From Actinomycetota bacterium (GTDB taxonomy: Bacteria > Actinomycetota > Thermoleophilia > UBA2241), in assembly GCA_026392265.1 (NCBI GenBank), contig JAPLCL010000207.1, positions 1 to 5,457 on the forward strand: DNA of 5,457 nucleotides, in the 5' to 3' direction. Under the pieces are notes generated by a model. The model was not told the DNA's origin and made no database searches. It saw only the letters and a program-made list of their open reading frames with translations. Shown here in pieces: positions 5,324 through 5,457 of this stretch (its first letter is position 1; each line of letters begins with the position of its first letter). The translations under genes and the position numbers were made by a program.

Positions 5324-5457
5324 GCGCCGGTCTCCGGCGTGTCACTGTCGCCTCGTCCGGCCGGCGCCAGATCGCGGCGGAAGCGCAGCGTCGAGGCCGT
5401 GAACACGGCGATCGCCATGACGGCGAGCACGACGAGCGGTACCCACAGGGCGTCGAT
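5320..5457 (-). CDS. ABC-2 type transporter permease, C-terminal fragment (5' end outside window)
   Basis: I translated this by hand from the right edge. The frame is open for 45 codons and stops at TGA (5320-5322). It begins IDALWVPLVVLAVMAIAVF, a hydrophobic segment (about residues 4-20 of the fragment) that would be the last membrane helix. It continues TASTLRFRRDLAP and a polar tail ending DTPETGA. A final helix followed by a basic RFRR stretch is the usual end of ABC-2 (DrrB/YbhS/YbhR-like) exporter permeases. Its stop overlaps the GTG start of the ATPase by four bases, which strongly suggests that the two proteins form one transporter. The gene is transcribed leftward from beyond the window. 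Whether a second permease or an HlyD-like adaptor precedes it cannot be seen. Confidence 0.8.
   Translation of the reverse strand: MDALWVPLVVLAVMAIAVFTASTLRFRRDLAPAGRGDSDTPETGA
5331..5335 (-). promoter_or_regulatory. Ribosome binding site of the ABC ATPase gene
   Basis: On the minus strand GGAGA lies 7 bases before the GTG at 5323, within the last codons of the permease gene. It supports this start. From here the protein begins directly with the first beta strand of the ATPase fold (GLTVRYG), as is usual for the family. Confidence 0.6.

Noticed and set aside
4539..5345. 268-codon minus-strand frame overlapping the N-terminal half of the ABC ATPase
   Set aside because: Same strand, different frame; almost entirely Arg/Gly/Ala/Pro. 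The ATPase frame with all ABC motifs is clearly the real one.
1..5457. CRISPR array, tRNA, rRNA, insertion sequence or phage genes
   Set aside because: No regularly spaced repeats, no cloverleaf or rRNA-like stretch, no transposase or integrase motif seen; the window is almost fully covered by the six genes described.

Overview
The window is dense, very GC-rich bacterial DNA with strong third-position G/C bias, GTG starts, Shine-Dalgarno sites and almost no intergenic space. The protein flavours (a TetR regulator ending in a QRYLTGEL-type helix, a 14-helix DHA2 exporter, an ABC-2 drug-type exporter) suggest an actinobacterial lineage, possibly a deep-branching one. This is inference from sequence style; no marker gene is present.

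Left part, plus strand (1-1359): the last 64 codons of a cation-transporting P-type ATPase are followed, 30 bases later and in the same reading frame, by a complete 377-residue radical SAM protein. It starts at a GTG with a good ribosome binding site. The two may be co-transcribed. A 24-base convergent junction (1360-1383) then separates this strand from everything to the right and holds a perfect 14-base palindrome.

Right part, minus strand (5457 down to 1384): a tightly coupled efflux operon, in transcription order the 3' end of an ABC-2 type permease, a 531-residue ATPase with two fused nucleotide-binding domains (YbhF-like), a 574-residue DHA2/EmrB-QacA-type MFS exporter, and a TetR-family repressor. 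All three junctions are 4-base start/stop overlaps (GTGA, GTGA, ATGA), each with its own Shine-Dalgarno. The operon promoter and any further permease lie beyond the right edge.

The likely logic is one transcript that makes an ATP-driven exporter, a proton-driven exporter and, last, a ligand-sensing repressor that could close a feedback loop. The most informative detail is in the fused ATPase: motif losses in the two domains fall on the same composite ATP site and leave the other site fully canonical. I see no CRISPR array, tRNA, rRNA, insertion sequence or wholly unfamiliar system. Every gene belongs to a recognisable family, and the novelty is in arrangement and motif detail.
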